Shown: positions 1-11,642 of the stretch, piece by piece
How positions within the stretch are numbered: the stretch's first letter is position 1
Layout: each line of letters begins with the position of its first letter
Assembly: GCA_905331475.1 (NCBI GenBank)
Contig: CAJNYU010000830.1
Span: 7,641-71,640, forward strand
Length of the DNA stretch: 64,000 nucleotides
Reading direction: 5' to 3'
Origin: Rotaria socialis
Lineage: Eukaryota > Rotifera > Eurotatoria > Philodinida > Philodinidae
The notes under the pieces: generated by a model
What the model was told of the DNA's origin: nothing
The model's database searches: none
The model's input: only the letters and a program-made list of their open reading frames with translations
Made by a program: the position numbers and the translations under genes

Positions 1-590
1 TTAAATATGATTGTTGTTTAAATTGTGTATTAACATGATTTGTTTGTTAGAGAATAGATTTTTTGATAAAAGATTTAGCTGAACCAGTATCAAACATAAT
101 TTTTGTAATAACTTGATTAACTTTTGCAAGGATGAAAGGAGAGGGGCGCATAAGAAGCCAAATCGGCCCATTTTATTTTTGCCTTTGAACATAGTGAAAA
201 ATGCACGGAACTACCCAAAAGAAATGCGCTGAGTATTTCTACTTAGAAAATAAAGGGTTCTATAAACATTTCATACATCAAATATACAGCGTGACTTAAT
301 AGGTCACTTAAATAGATATCTAAAATGACATCGCCTATTATCGCTAAGAAAAAAATCTTCCAAAAAGTTGAAAAGCTCTACAAAATAGTACTATTTCTAG
401 ATTGAAGATACATGATATGTATATACTTTTTTTGGCAAGTTCACTGGGACTACTAATTATTAATTGTTAAAGATGAAGATGCAGCAGTCTTGACGCTGAG
501 CTGCTTGAACAATGTCAGAGAGGCGTTTTCATTTAGTAAACAGTTGCATGAAAATATAAATACGTGAAGTTATCTTTGAACTTATTTTCA

Positions 591-965
591 TCAGGATAGA
601 TCATCTTCGCTGAAGTGTGTGCTGTCGTCGATGGCTTTGATCAATCGCGATGCAGAGAGCGGATGATTATCGGTGGAAATAACAGCTTTGTTAACACCTA
701 AGTGCCATCGAAGGGCTGTTACGTGAGAGCACATGCCGACTTCTCGTGCAGCTGCAGAACAAGTGCAATACCATGCATCGGTCGGTTGTTGTTTGTGGTG
801 GTCGAATTGTACAGTAGCAATATGGTTCTTGCTGTTTGAGTGACGTGATTGAAATCGTGCTCGAACTAAGTCATCGTGTTCATTACAACATTCTACGATA
901 AATTCCATTTCTTCTTCATTCGTTCGAGGCTGTCTGATGTGCTCGATGATGTAACACTTTGCCAT
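591..965 (-). CDS. SWIM-type zinc-finger protein fragment (transposon-like)
   Basis: This 124-aa frame holds a SWIM zinc finger. The core reads WYCTCSAAAREVGMCSHV, a CxC pair followed by CxH, with a conserved-looking tail (HPLSASRLIKAIDD). SWIM domains bind zinc and are often found in MULE-type transposases and in host proteins derived from them. Nothing in this short protein is a transposase catalytic core, so I read it as the C-terminal part of a larger, probably transposon-derived protein. The upstream frame (967-1221, same strand) looks like a related coding stretch (NGREIAMKMHKMLTTENR) ending near a possible gt donor, but I could not join the two in frame. It may be a decayed element or a two-exon gene. 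The zinc-finger call is fairly firm; gene integrity is not. Confidence 0.6.
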   Translation of the reverse strand: MAKCYIIEHIRQPRTNEEEMEFIVECCNEHDDLVRARFQSRHSNSKNHIATVQFDHHKQQPTDAWYCTCSAAAREVGMCSHVTALRWHLGVNKAVISTDNHPLSASRLIKAIDDSTHFSEDDLS

Positions 966-966
966 C

Positions 967-1221
967 TTAATTTGATAAGAACTTTAACAAGCAGAAAACG
1001 CTTAAAATACTAAAAGTGATTAGTTTGATGTTACCAAATGTCAGATCATGAATTTTTTGTTCGGTCCGTGGTGGAAATTGAAAATTGGCAGCGTTGTGCT
1101 TTGTCCAATGCAGTGATGTTGTACCAGTGTCTTTCGCAAGCCTTTCCTGTAATCGATTTTCAGTTGTTAGCATTTTGTGCATCTTCATTGCAATTTCTCT
1201 GCCATTCTCAATGTCTTTCAC
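967..1221 (-). pseudogene. probable upstream part of the SWIM protein
   Basis: The first 60 or so residues look protein-like, with charged helix-forming sequence (ENRLQERLAKDTGTTSLHW). The last 20 residues are hydrophobic and look like translated intron or non-coding DNA. A possible donor (ggtaac near 1035) sits before the downstream SWIM frame, but the phases do not match an acceptor I can see. It is either the preceding exon of the SWIM gene with a splice site I cannot place, or a broken copy. Confidence 0.3.
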
Positions 1222-2423
1222 AGCTGGGCATTGGTACTTGTTAATAAGCGCACAAATGATATCTAAATAATCACTAATAAACAGATATCTTTTGTAGTGA
1301 TGGTGGGAACAACAACGCGCACCTTTAGATTTTAGAATTTTGTTTCTACTCTTTCATAGGTTATTCTCTATTGTGCTCTAGTTCATTATACAAATCACAA
1401 TCGGTAGACATTTTTTATGAAAAATGGTGCAAACTTCATTGAATTCCATTATTTCAAGAAAATAGTCTGTTTTCTAGGAATTTACTTCTTAATCAAAATT
1501 ATAGAACTAGATTAAACATTACATAGTGCTTCTAGTCTTGACAGTAACTTATTTTAACATATTTTTTTCTGTCAATCACTTTCTTTAGAAATTACTATTT
1601 TTACAATACAGAGTATGATGTGAGTCACATCTCCAAGAATCTTTGCAAATCAAAACTATTCATAGATTTCATTTAAAAGCCTAAAAAGACGATGCTTTGC
1701 ATGATGAAATCGATAATAATTTTAATGCACTTCAAACTCATTGACTAGCAGAAAACATGATCACGAAGAAAATGTGATGATTGTGATATTGAATTAGACT
1801 AATTGTTTTTAATTGAAAACTATGACTGTTTCAATTAATTAGCTTTGGAACCCGCCAAAGCTAATGTTTACTTCATCTGCTCAAATGGCATCTATTTCGT
1901 TTTCAACTCGGCAAATCAATTTTTATATACATTTTCTATTATAAAAACATTTTTGAAATACTTTTATTATGTAAAATAAGTATTGTTATAGTGAGGTCGT
2001 ACTTATGCATATTCACTATTCATATTATCCTCTATCTTCTTTCATCTCTTTGGTCTTTAATTCGTTTCTCTATATACATGTTGCAGTAAAAGTAAAAGAA
2101 CATTCGTTCGTATAATAAACTTCGTGCAAGGTACATCACGTATACGCATATATACATATATAAAAGAAATGAAAGGAAACGAATCCTAACAAGTATACAA
2201 TTAAATAAAAAGTTTTAAAATAAAATAGCAAAAGCATTGGGTTGCATGCCCCGCGTCGATTTCTGGTTAGAAGGAGCAATGGACCCATGTAAATAAAAAT
2301 GTTACAAACAATCCCAAGCTAGATCATGTTATATAGAAGTATTTCAATGCTTTGGTATTGTAGTATTTTAGAAGATAACTGTGCAAACATTGCAGGAACG
2401 ATTATATTGGCACTACGTATCGT
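1222..2423. other. non-coding, AT-rich
   Basis: No frame here looks like protein. The last part (about 2320-2420) precedes the LRR-like gene and contains ag acceptor-like sites (for example near 2368 and 2396), so a 5' untranslated exon or intron is possible. Confidence 0.5.
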
Positions 2424-4550
2424 ATGGCAGAAAATATTCGTAATTCCAGAATTCAGAAAGTTAAATTCGGTGATGAGATTGCTGAGATACAAACTGTCCT
2501 GGTTGATGGTATCGAGTGCCTGCTTCTGGAAGATGTCCAAGAAGAGTTTCCGTCCGTGAGTAGATTCAGAATCGGCAATGTACAGCAGTCATTCATCCGT
2601 GATGGAAATGGCAATAAACTAGAGCCGTTGCGCATTAAAGCGTGCGTTGACCAAATTGTTGAAACTATGAAACCGAAACGTGCTGTACAACGTAGTAACC
2701 AAGTTGCTGAAGTCTTGGAGGCTAAGGGAGAATCAGACGAAGCTTTATATGATCTCGTCAAAGATATCAAAATGGATGTGCGACAAGTGCAACAAACTAG
2801 TGATCTTATTCTCAATAATACACAAGAAATGCTTATCCAGATTAATCGGGTGATGACACAAATGTATGAGTTACACGAATATACTACACCTCGTTACTTT
2901 TTCATTTTACCAGAAAAGCACTCCGCAGTGGCATTGATAAATAATATACAAAACTGGTTCCATTTACATTACAAGCTCTTTTTCCTATGTGAATGTTCTG
3001 ATGATCCAAATAAAATGCACATTGCTCCACATGATGGTTACTCAATTAAAAAGACAAGAGACTTTATCATGACATATGGGCCATATCTACGAACAACTTT
3101 AAATATTGTTAAATTCCTGCTCACAGCAGGAGGTGTTGTGATTCCACAACTAGGAAATGTGTCAACAGTAGTTGCCACTGTGATACCATCACAATTACAA
3201 AGTTCTGGATCATATGAAACTATGCAACAGCAATTACAATTAGTGAACAAATTACTTGATAAATTCGACAATCAAGAAAGCCGAACAGGTTTTTCAGTGC
3301 TTCGACACAAGAAATCTCAAGTAGCTCCACTTCAAGGTGCCGAACTACGAGAACTTGACACATACTTGGAACTTATTGATAATAAACGTAGTCTGGGTAA
3401 CTTATACCGCATAGTTACTGCTGATGGTCATGTCCGATGGGTATGCCTGGAACACTACGATGAAATAAGTTATAATAAGAAAATGGGTAAATATATTGAT
3501 GAATTTGAGGCTATGGGAGGTAAATTTGATGAGAAGACAAAAGAGGCAATTGTAATCGGAGCAAAAATAAGCGAGAAAAACATCAGAATGTTGTGCGATG
3601 CACTCATAAATGGTTTTAACATACAAAAATTGATGTTTCAGCAGTGTTCATTGTTCGAAAGTGATCTTGGAGCGTTACTTGCTGTGGTTCTCAACCGTTC
3701 TTCAATTCACAATTTAATAATAGCCACTGTTGAAGTTCGCCGTCTTTTTTCAAAAAACTATGTTTGCAAACGCATGACAGCGGAATTACGCAATCGATCT
3801 TTCAAAGTTCGTTTCTACGACAGTTATCAGGACGGAAATGAATTGATGCTTGCACAACTGTTGCAGCAGAACAAAATACATCAGACATTGGATTTGTCTG
3901 CATGTGACTTTTTATGGCACGAGCAGAATCTCCAACAGTGCCTTAATGATAGCGAAAACATAACAGGACTAATTGTGGAATATTCCAACAATACTAATGT
4001 CCTCAATACTATATTTACTTTGAAAAAAAGTGCATTACATCAATTAAAACTGACTAATTCGCTGCGCGAAGCCCCGACTTTATATCATTTTTGTGAAATG
4101 TTGAAGAAAAACAAAACACTTGTCGATATTGACTTACTGGATCAGACAGATTTTGAAGATGAAGCTTTGATTGTTAATCTCCTGGCTGCCGTGAGAAGTC
4201 ACAAGTCAATCAAAAATCTCAATTTGCACATTCAAGGTATACGACCATCAAATCAAAAGGAAATTCACTTGATAAAATCATTGAAAGAAGATAAATTTAT
4301 TTCACATCTCTGTATATCTACATCAGATGTCTCACGTGAACTCACAGAAGCATTCATTTACGCTTCGAAAGAGCATAAGAAATTGGTTCATCTCGAGTTT
4401 TATAATTGTCAAATGATGAAAGATGATAAGGAAAAGCTGCAATCGTTACAAAATGATGCAAGTTTGATTCATCTGACCTTTTCTAAACTACCACGTTGTT
4501 GTGTGACAGCAGAGGAAGCAAACAGCCGCTCAAATAAAGGTAACAACTAA
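2424..4550 (+). CDS. large LRR-like protein of unknown function
   Basis: An uninterrupted 708-aa protein starts at the ATG at 2424. The N-terminal 140 residues are charged, with a predicted helical stretch (DLVKDIKMDVRQVQQTSDLI). A central region (about 155-260) carries an aromatic segment (RYFFILPEK...NWFHLHYKLFFLCEC) and a hydrophobic stretch. Around residue 330 is LYRIVTADGHVRWVCLEHY. The C-terminal half (about 380-690) repeats short leucine-rich units such as LHQLKLTNSL and IKNLNLHIQG, typical of divergent RI-type LRRs. From memory, similar architectures occur in multigene families of rotifers and some early-diverging fungi, sometimes beside kinase or NLR-like parts, but I cannot name the family. 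There is no signal peptide, so it is probably cytosolic. Function is not assigned; a scaffold or immune-sensor role is speculation. Confidence 0.75.
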   Translation: MAENIRNSRIQKVKFGDEIAEIQTVLVDGIECLLLEDVQEEFPSVSRFRIGNVQQSFIRDGNGNKLEPLRIKACVDQIVETMKPKRAVQRSNQVAEVLEAKGESDEALYDLVKDIKMDVRQVQQTSDLILNNTQEMLIQINRVMTQMYELHEYTTPRYFFILPEKHSAVALINNIQNWFHLHYKLFFLCECSDDPNKMHIAPHDGYSIKKTRDFIMTYGPYLRTTLNIVKFLLTAGGVVIPQLGNVSTVVATVIPSQLQSSGSYETMQQQLQLVNKLLDKFDNQESRTGFSVLRHKKSQVAPLQGAELRELDTYLELIDNKRSLGNLYRIVTADGHVRWVCLEHYDEISYNKKMGKYIDEFEAMGGKFDEKTKEAIVIGAKISEKNIRMLCDALINGFNIQKLMFQQCSLFESDLGALLAVVLNRSSIHNLIIATVEVRRLFSKNYVCKRMTAELRNRSFKVRFYDSYQDGNELMLAQLLQQNKIHQTLDLSACDFLWHEQNLQQCLNDSENITGLIVEYSNNTNVLNTIFTLKKSALHQLKLTNSLREAPTLYHFCEMLKKNKTLVDIDLLDQTDFEDEALIVNLLAAVRSHKSIKNLNLHIQGIRPSNQKEIHLIKSLKEDKFISHLCISTSDVSRELTEAFIYASKEHKKLVHLEFYNCQMMKDDKEKLQSLQNDASLIHLTFSKLPRCCVTAEEANSRSNKGNN

Positions 4551-5511
4551 GAAAAGTAGAATTTTTGCAGGAGAAAGGAGAGTAGCAGTTTGATGAATAT
4601 CAGTTATACTGGATATTTGCAGATATTTACTTGTAGTGTTGAGACATTGTCCCCGAGTAAATAGAGTACTGTTATACCAAGTTATGTTCTGAACACAAAC
4701 AGTCTGTCCCTTCATTTTTCTCAAAAGCGAATAGCTGACTATAAACAGCAGAGTTGTAAATATTGATGGAAGGCGACCGATGTGGCAAAGAATTTCGTGC
4801 CACTCGGGAAACATAACGCATTCAATTTGAAATCTGTCTGCATTTTCTTTTGCCAACACTTAATAGCTCACGTATTTGTCTTTGAAGCTGAAAACTACCG
4901 ATATTGACAATGAAAGTATATCATAAAATATTTTTAATGACGCTAATGCCTCGATGTTTTATCAATATATTATGTTAAAACAATATCAAATATTTCTTAT
5001 TGCTTTCTTCCTTAGTGTCTATTACGATAGTAGTAAAATATTTTTGTTTTGGAAAAAAATTTATTTGTTTATTCAATTTAGCAAAAGGTCATCAACTAAA
5101 TGTATGAGGAGAATAAGTCATGTAATATGTGTCGAAATTAAGTGCATTTATTGTTGAGTCGGCTAGATTCTTCGACAGCCAGTTCGATTAGGCAGAATTT
5201 TTCAAAGTTTTCGTCGAGATACTAACGCCTTGTGATAAACTATGATTCATTCATTTATTAATGAGACGCCAAACGATTTCTTTAAGAAGTACTGTCAGAA
5301 ACAATGTTACAATTCGTAAAAAAAACGAAAAAAATATTACCATCGTTACCGATGATATGAAGTTAATTCAGCATTGGAAGTAATAAGAACTTTTTGCTTC
5401 TATTGTTAAGTTTATCCAAAGAGATAGTCTGAACTGAGGGTGTGGGTGTACGACTGTGAAGCTAAATTATATACAGCCACACCCACACCCTTCTTCTTCG
5501 TTGATTTTTAG
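4551..5511. other. intergenic or intronic gap before the NHL exon
   Basis: I see no coding sequence. The stretch ends in a hairpin of telomere-like motifs (5436-5493) and a splice acceptor (ttgatttttag, 5501-5511). At least its last part should therefore be intron of the NHL gene, whose first exon I could not find. Confidence 0.5.
5436..5493. repeat. inverted pair of telomere-like motifs
   Basis: A forward motif gagggtgtgggtgt (5436-5449) faces its reverse complement ccacacccacacccttc (5477-5493), separated by 27 bp. The arms could pair over about 14 bases. The unit resembles the TGTGGG telomere repeat known from Adineta. It lies just 5' of the NHL exon's splice acceptor. Confidence 0.75.
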
Positions 5512-6524
5512 TCATTCCTGAGATTCCTGTCAATGCACGATGGGCACAGAATGGTGTCACTGTTGCTGGTGGTCACGGGTATGGCAGTGCTACCAATCAA
5601 CTCAAAGGGCCTTATGGTCTCTTTATTGATGATGATCAAACAATAGTCATCGCTGACTACTCCAATCATCGTATCGTCCAATGGAAGATGGGTGATACGA
5701 ATGGACAAATCGTAGCTGGTCATATTGGCTTTGGAAAACGATTGGATCAACTAGATTGGCCAACTGATGTGTTGATCGACAAAGAGACTGATAGTCTCAT
5801 TATCAACGATCGAGGTAACAATAGAGTCTTGCAATGGTCTCGTCGTAGTGGCATCAAACCAAGTGAAATCCTTATCGACAAAGAGACTCGTAGTCTCATT
5901 GTCAACCATCAAGGAAACGATAGAGTCTTCAAATGGGCTCGTCGTAGTGACATGGAACCAGGTAAAATCCTCATCGACAACGTCGCCTGTTATGGATTGG
6001 CCATGGATGATCAGAAATGTCTCTACGTCTCTGACACCGGAAAAGATGAAGTCAGACGATATCAAATAGGAGACAAGAAGGGAACTGTCGTAGCTGGTGG
6101 CAATGGGCAAGGTGCTGGTCTTAATCAACTCAGCCATCCGACTTACATCTTTGTCGGTCGACAGCAGACTGTCTACGTGTCAGACACCAACAATCATCGT
6201 GTGATGAAATGGAATAAAGGTGCAACAGAAGGCGTTGTCGTCGCTGGAGGTCAAGGTCAAGGAAATGCTCTGACACAATTGTCAAGTCCTCATGGACTGT
6301 TCGTTGACACGTTGAGTACCCTCTATGTAGCAGACTCGGGCAATCAGCGAGTGATGCATTGGCCTAAAGGATCGAAACAAGGCACTGTCATTGTGGGTGG
6401 AAAGGATCAAGGTCAAGAACCAAATCAGTTTCACTATCCCCGAGGTTTGTCCTTCGATCACCAAGGCAATCTCTATGCCGCCGATGAGAATAATTGTCGT
6501 GTTCAACGTTTTTCTATTCAATAA
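5512..6524 (+). CDS. NHL-repeat (beta-propeller) protein, 3' exon
   Basis: The open frame runs in from the acceptor at 5510-5511 and ends at the TAA at 6522-6524. The first codons read IPEIPVNARWAQNGVTVAGG, so the exon clearly begins upstream of the first ATG (5688). It encodes tandem NHL repeats of about 45-55 residues, each with a VAGG...NQL...P.GLFVD...YVAD..NHRV.KW pattern; about six can be counted. NHL repeats fold into a beta-propeller that binds proteins, RNA or glycans. Many animals carry them in extracellular or TRIM-like proteins. The 5' exon (signal peptide or another domain) is missing from my reading, so location is unknown. Two adjacent repeats (about 5770-5960) are near-duplicates (LIDKET.SLI.N..GN.RV), suggesting recent repeat gain. 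Confidence 0.85.
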
Positions 6525-6738
6525 AATTTCATTCCATTGAATTCGCTTCTTTTACTCTATTCACGCACGGCACAGACCCACGTCCTCCATATCTTTGGAA
6601 GAGTNTCGCCTAAGAAAGTCCAAATCGGCTGAAATTTTCAGGATATGTTAGGACTGGAGCGGGTAGCCTACGATAAAAATTTCAGCCCGAAATATACAAG
6701 TTTAAGGAAGTTATAAAGTGAACACTGGTTAAAAATGA
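6525..6738. other. non-coding, possible repeat flank
   Basis: No coding signal. One undetermined base (n) lies at about 6605. The text resembles low-copy repeat sequence continuing into the palindrome that follows. Confidence 0.4.
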
Positions 6739-7073
6739 CCCATTTTCCTTCGTAGTTATTTTGCCTTCAACTATGTTTTTTTCGAAAAATGTTTTTTACC
6801 ATTCGATAGAGCATGCAAAGATGCAGGGCAACTCGCGCTTTGATTTTAAAAAACTCCATTCTGTAAGCCAAAAAAGTATCCACAATTCAAAGTCCTTGAA
6901 AAAAGGCCAAAAAACTGCAAGTGAATTTTGTAGGCGACCTTTATTCGGCATAAAAACAGCTTTTTGAAAAATTGGAGAACGAGATGCCCTGCGTCGTTGC
7001 ATGCTCTATCGAGTGATAAAAAAAATTTCGAAAAAACATAGTTGAAGGCAAAATAACTAGGATGGAAAATGGA
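6739..7073. repeat. palindromic (inverted) repeat, arms about 95 bp
   Basis: The left arm (about 6739-6834) and the right arm (about 6978-7073) are reverse complements with scattered differences. Shared landmarks are gttattttgccttcaacta and cgatagagcatgcaa, and their complements. The 140-bp spacer is unique. It has no coding frame and could be a foldback or MITE-like element. No clear target-site duplication was seen. Confidence 0.75.
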
Positions 7074-7789
7074 AAACATGATATTGAGAAAAACATAGAA
7101 ACATTTTTTCGAAAATTTTTTGCTGTTTTCTTTAAATTTTCTGCAATTTTCACGCGGTTTTTGAGGAAACTGACCTAACTTGTCCTACGTAACTTTTAAT
7201 CCTGCACACGCTGAGCGCTTAATTAATTATAAAAATCCTTCAAGTTGCGAGTTTTTTCGAAAAAACTCGAAAACCATGTTGTTTTCGAAAACAAGTCATT
7301 TTTAGCATAGAGAACATCACAAAGATGACCAAAATTTTCGGTCAAAAAACGGTCTTTCGAAAAAAAAACTATAGTGATTCTGAAAGAGCAGAACATGGTC
7401 TATCACCCTATGGTGTTATCTCAATTTTCATTTTTTTGATGAAAATCGACCTTTTTTGAGGGGGGGCTTAATTGTTAGTGCAAGAAATCTCTAGATGATC
7501 AAGTTTCTCTACATAAAACACCATGTCGGCATTTGAAGCTTTATATACATAGCCGATATCGGCTGTCACGATTAGAGTAAAAGAAATATAATGTTTCTAC
7601 GCACACGAAAACTCCATGAAATGAGAAAGACACCTTTGAATAAAATTGTTGAATATGTGATCCGAAGTGAACAGTGATATTCAGCACTTGTGCAACACTA
7701 TAAATACTTTTTTTAATGATGATGAACGATTTAGGTTGAAGAAAAACAGTTTACAAATATAATCACGAACTATTTTAGTTCGCTTCCTT

Positions 7790-7806
7790 GAGGGCGTGGG
7801 TGCAGG
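7790..7806 (+). repeat. degenerate telomere-like motif
   Basis: gagggcgtgggtgcagg differs from the other copies (gagggtgtgggtgtg) by a few bases. It is a single copy with no inverted partner nearby. Confidence 0.5.
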
Positions 7807-9469
7807 CGTATGACTTGGGTATATAGACACAGTGAAAACGTGTATCGTTAATTTATAATCTTACTTAAATTCGATATAATAAAAGATTCCTTTTTTGTCT
7901 TTAATTCCAAGTCTTCTAACTGATTTTCCAACCCGAACGTATTTATTCGACAACTTCATATTATTTAGGGGCTTAAGCGTCCAGTTTTATAAGTATTCCC
8001 TATGGTGCTGCAGATTAGACTAAAGATACTTTTTGCAGGACGTGCATTCTTCTGTACGATTCGTTATAAGTAGAATTCACGTCTTGATTCGTGAAAACTC
8101 ACTAAAAAAACGTCAACAATAATCACAAGACACTTCGAAGTATTTTCTATCCGTTTCATAGGCGATTAGAACTACTTGCTATTCACTGGCACATGCAAAA
8201 TTTTTCCTTTTCTGTCAAACCGGTTTTGAATAATTGATAGATATTAGTTGAAGCAGTTCTTGAACTTTTGGCACATACATGAAAGTAAATAAATCGTTCA
8301 GTGGCTATAATAAATTTATTTATGTAAATATTTCAACAAAATCAAACACTGAAGATATTTGCATGGTAAATTGAGCCAGAGATCATCTATTCAACTTCTT
8401 TTCTAATACAATACATTTCTAAATGACTTTTATGCACTCACATTTATCTAATATTTACCTGTATCATTAATAAATGCTCCATGATTAAAAACATGTGCTC
8501 TCAGGAAACGCCATAGATTTGTCTTATGGATATCGAATTCATCTCTTCGATATTCGGCTTCCAAGACACATGTGAAGAAAAGGTTGAAGATACACCGATG
8601 AGATTCGATGCATTGGTGTGTGTTTCAATATTATCAACACAAACAAGCATCGTCTCCATATCGGTGGCCTTCGACATGCTCGATCGACCCGAAGCATCGG
8701 TATTAAGCGACGATAGCCGGGTTTCTTTGTGATCGAGACACGCCAGAAGCCGGGTTTCTACCTTAAACATAAAAAGTCCAAGTAAATTCGAAGAATGAAG
8801 TCTTAATCAATAGGCAAATCTGACACAAACGAGAGCACACGTTTCCAATCCGTCATCGTATAGGTTTTTTAGGCCACCGGATGTGTGTTTAGTAACACAG
8901 CACGCGGTTGATGATCAAAACTGGAAGATGAGAAAAACATTAAGAAAAACCTGTCTTTATATAGTTGTTGACGCTATTTCGCAAGCGATAGCCAACGTAA
9001 AATATTCTCGAAGAGCAGAACGAAGAAAAAAAAGATTGCGTATGGCTTTTCGATGGTGTAAGTCGTATTTTTCTTCCCATTTTATCTCGTGTGTTGCAGC
9101 GACAGCATTGCCTTAGCAAATGATAATCCTCTGACTCAACAAGAGAATGAAGAAAAACAATAGACTAAAATTATAAATAAGTAAAAACCTCTGATGCAGT
9201 CGAACTTCTACAAAGTCTGATCGAATCTTTCAGCATTCACTATCCGAATGTGACATAGTTAGCACTATAAAAATTGTTGATACTTGAATATTGACTAGTT
9301 AACTTATATTGTATACAAAAATACTCAATCAGTATAGATTTGACTTTACATATTTTCAGAAACTTTCCGTGAACAATTTTGAATAAAAGCACGTTAAATA
9401 TGATATTGACGCAGAAATTTTAAAAACACCTGTACATTATATAGCACATTGTTAGTTTCAGTGAGACTA

Positions 9470-9490
9470 GAGGGTGTGGGTGTTTGTGTA
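9470..9490 (+). repeat. telomere-like motif
   Basis: gagggtgtgggtgtttgtgta matches the motif at 5436, 18745 and 50766 over the first 14 bases. No inverted partner is seen within about 100 bp. Confidence 0.65.
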
Positions 9491-11642
9491 GATATAATTT
9501 CTTTTCGTCTAATGACTTCTTTTGAGAGATCGTCCCCATTGAATCAAATAACAAAACTTGTAATGAAATATATTAGAAGAAATAGTTGAGTATTTTTCTA
9601 AAGTTAGTTGTTTCAACTTCAAGAATGGTATTCAAACATTAATTGATATGTTCTAAGTACAATAAAAGTGTCGAAAAATATTGATCTTGTCACTTTACCG
9701 AGCGCATTTTATGAAAGATGTTTCCTTCGTAGTTCTTATCTTTATCAGTACGAACTATAAATGAATCAGTTACAATCTCTGCAAAATGTCTAAAAAGAAA
9801 ACATGTATCAAGCTTTGTTCGACATAAATCAGCTAAGCCAACGTTTTTCAGAAATCAAACAGTTTTTCTTTTTACGGAAATCTATTGAAGTCCTCAAAAT
9901 CACTAAAAACTTCTGTGAAGTTCAATAGCGATGAAATCATTATGAGATGACTGGACACGGAATTCAAACGTTTTTGGCAACCCAACACTATTGAGACTTC
10001 AATCTAGAATGTATAAAATTTCATTTTTGTTTTGCATTGATTTGTTCTTCCATAGTGAATGGTTGAGTAGCTGCCGTACCTGACTTCGACAATAAGCGAG
10101 CAATTTAAAAAACCACACGATGACCTAACAAAATTTACAAATAGGATAAAATAAAACTAAATCTATTTATTTTTCTTTTTGCCAACAGGACGAGACGTTT
10201 ACTAAAAAGCTTTTCTTTTGTTTTCAAATTGTTTCGGCATGGATATCTTTTTATTTTTCATTTATTTTCGCACTCTAAACAGTTATTTAGGTCTCGATTT
10301 ATATTCGAACATGAATTAGGTTACACTTACACATGAAAATAAGATATGTAATACGATAGGGAAAATAATTGTATATTTAAAATCAAACTATTAGAAACTA
10401 GAAATAGAAAAGAGCATTATATTTCCCATCTATCTCACGCGGCTTTTTACGATGGAAATTGGAAGAAGATTGATAAATCTGAATAAAATATTTGTCAAAC
10501 TTTACTATTTTCAAATAGCTTCAAAACCTGTGGAACTCATTGAAAAGAAAGCATTTGAATTAGACACGAAGTACTACGAATTCTATTTGATCTACTTGGA
10601 TACACCATTGATCACTAGATTTATCTAGTTTTTTAAGCTAATATTCATCGATGACTGTCACTGAATGCGTCACCTATAGTTGTAACTATAAAGAGATTCA
10701 TTTTTTTTATAGCCAATAATGATATAGACTTCTTTGCGTTAGTTGTGAAAAAGTAATCAAAAACTGTAAGATCTATCATCAGAAAATATCAAATAGTTCC
10801 AAAATTCAATAGATTGACCTCTAAAATCCGTCTAATATAGACGAAAGTTCTAGAGCGAACGTATGATGACAAGATGAATTACATATTACTATGTGCTTAT
10901 TGAGATTGACGAGAATTTCGATCGTCGTAGATCAGAATTTTTCTCAGAACTTTGAGTATTTACTCTTGAATAATCAGTAGACGGCTAGTGGGCATTGCAT
11001 TTTGTATGCCTTTTACCTACATCCAAATCTTCTATTCTTTGAAATAAATATACAGGGAAAGTTTCACAAGTTTAGGAGAAAAAAAGACTAGAGAAGCCTA
11101 GGTAACGGAAAAAAAGAGTCTTCCATTAGGTGAATTCAGATTGTGAAGGTAACGAATGGGTTCTGTTACTTCTTTGAAATTAAGTAAACATGCACATTTT
11201 TTACGGTCGTTTCTTATCGTTAACAACAGAATAAATATTAAGGTAAGAGAAAAAGCACGTGCAATGTCAATAGTAACCTTTAAGAGAAAAAAATTCTTAC
11301 GCCTCTAGTGGTATCAATAATTATTCTCTTGCACTTTACTGTGAATCATGAGCGACTGGTAAATCGATAATAGTAAATACAAATTAGGAATATATAATTT
11401 GAATAGTTCCATGATACGTAAAAATATCGAATTCGAAAAATCTTGACTAACATTGAAGAAAAATAAAAACATTTTTTTCCCCAGAAGAATTTTCTCTTTG
11501 GTTTCATTTTATGACAATTGCGTTTTGATTTTGGGTAGTGAGAGTAGGAAATGTTTATATAAATCTATAGAAACAAGATTTTTTTTATAAGTGACTGTAG
11601 AATTACTATTTGACTCGTGCTTATTTTAGAGGTTTTCTTCTG

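Larger units (their letters stand above)
7074..11642. other. 4.6-kb non-coding stretch
   Basis: No convincing gene. It contains two single telomere-like motifs (7790-7806, 9470-9490), a G-run after a T-run (about 7446-7468), and short open frames near 8501-8770 and 8883-9116 that I cannot support. The end near 11590-11629 looks like intron (tgcttattttag) leading to the ADP-ribosylglycohydrolase exon. Confidence 0.5.

Noticed and set aside
5751..6137. 128-aa minus-strand frame
   Set aside because: Shadow of the NHL repeats on the plus strand.
8501..9116. Frames on both strands (89 aa minus, 68 and 77 aa plus)
   Set aside because: Fairly protein-like composition on the minus strand and a 12-bp direct repeat (agccgggtttct), but no motif, homologue or splice partner that I can recognise.
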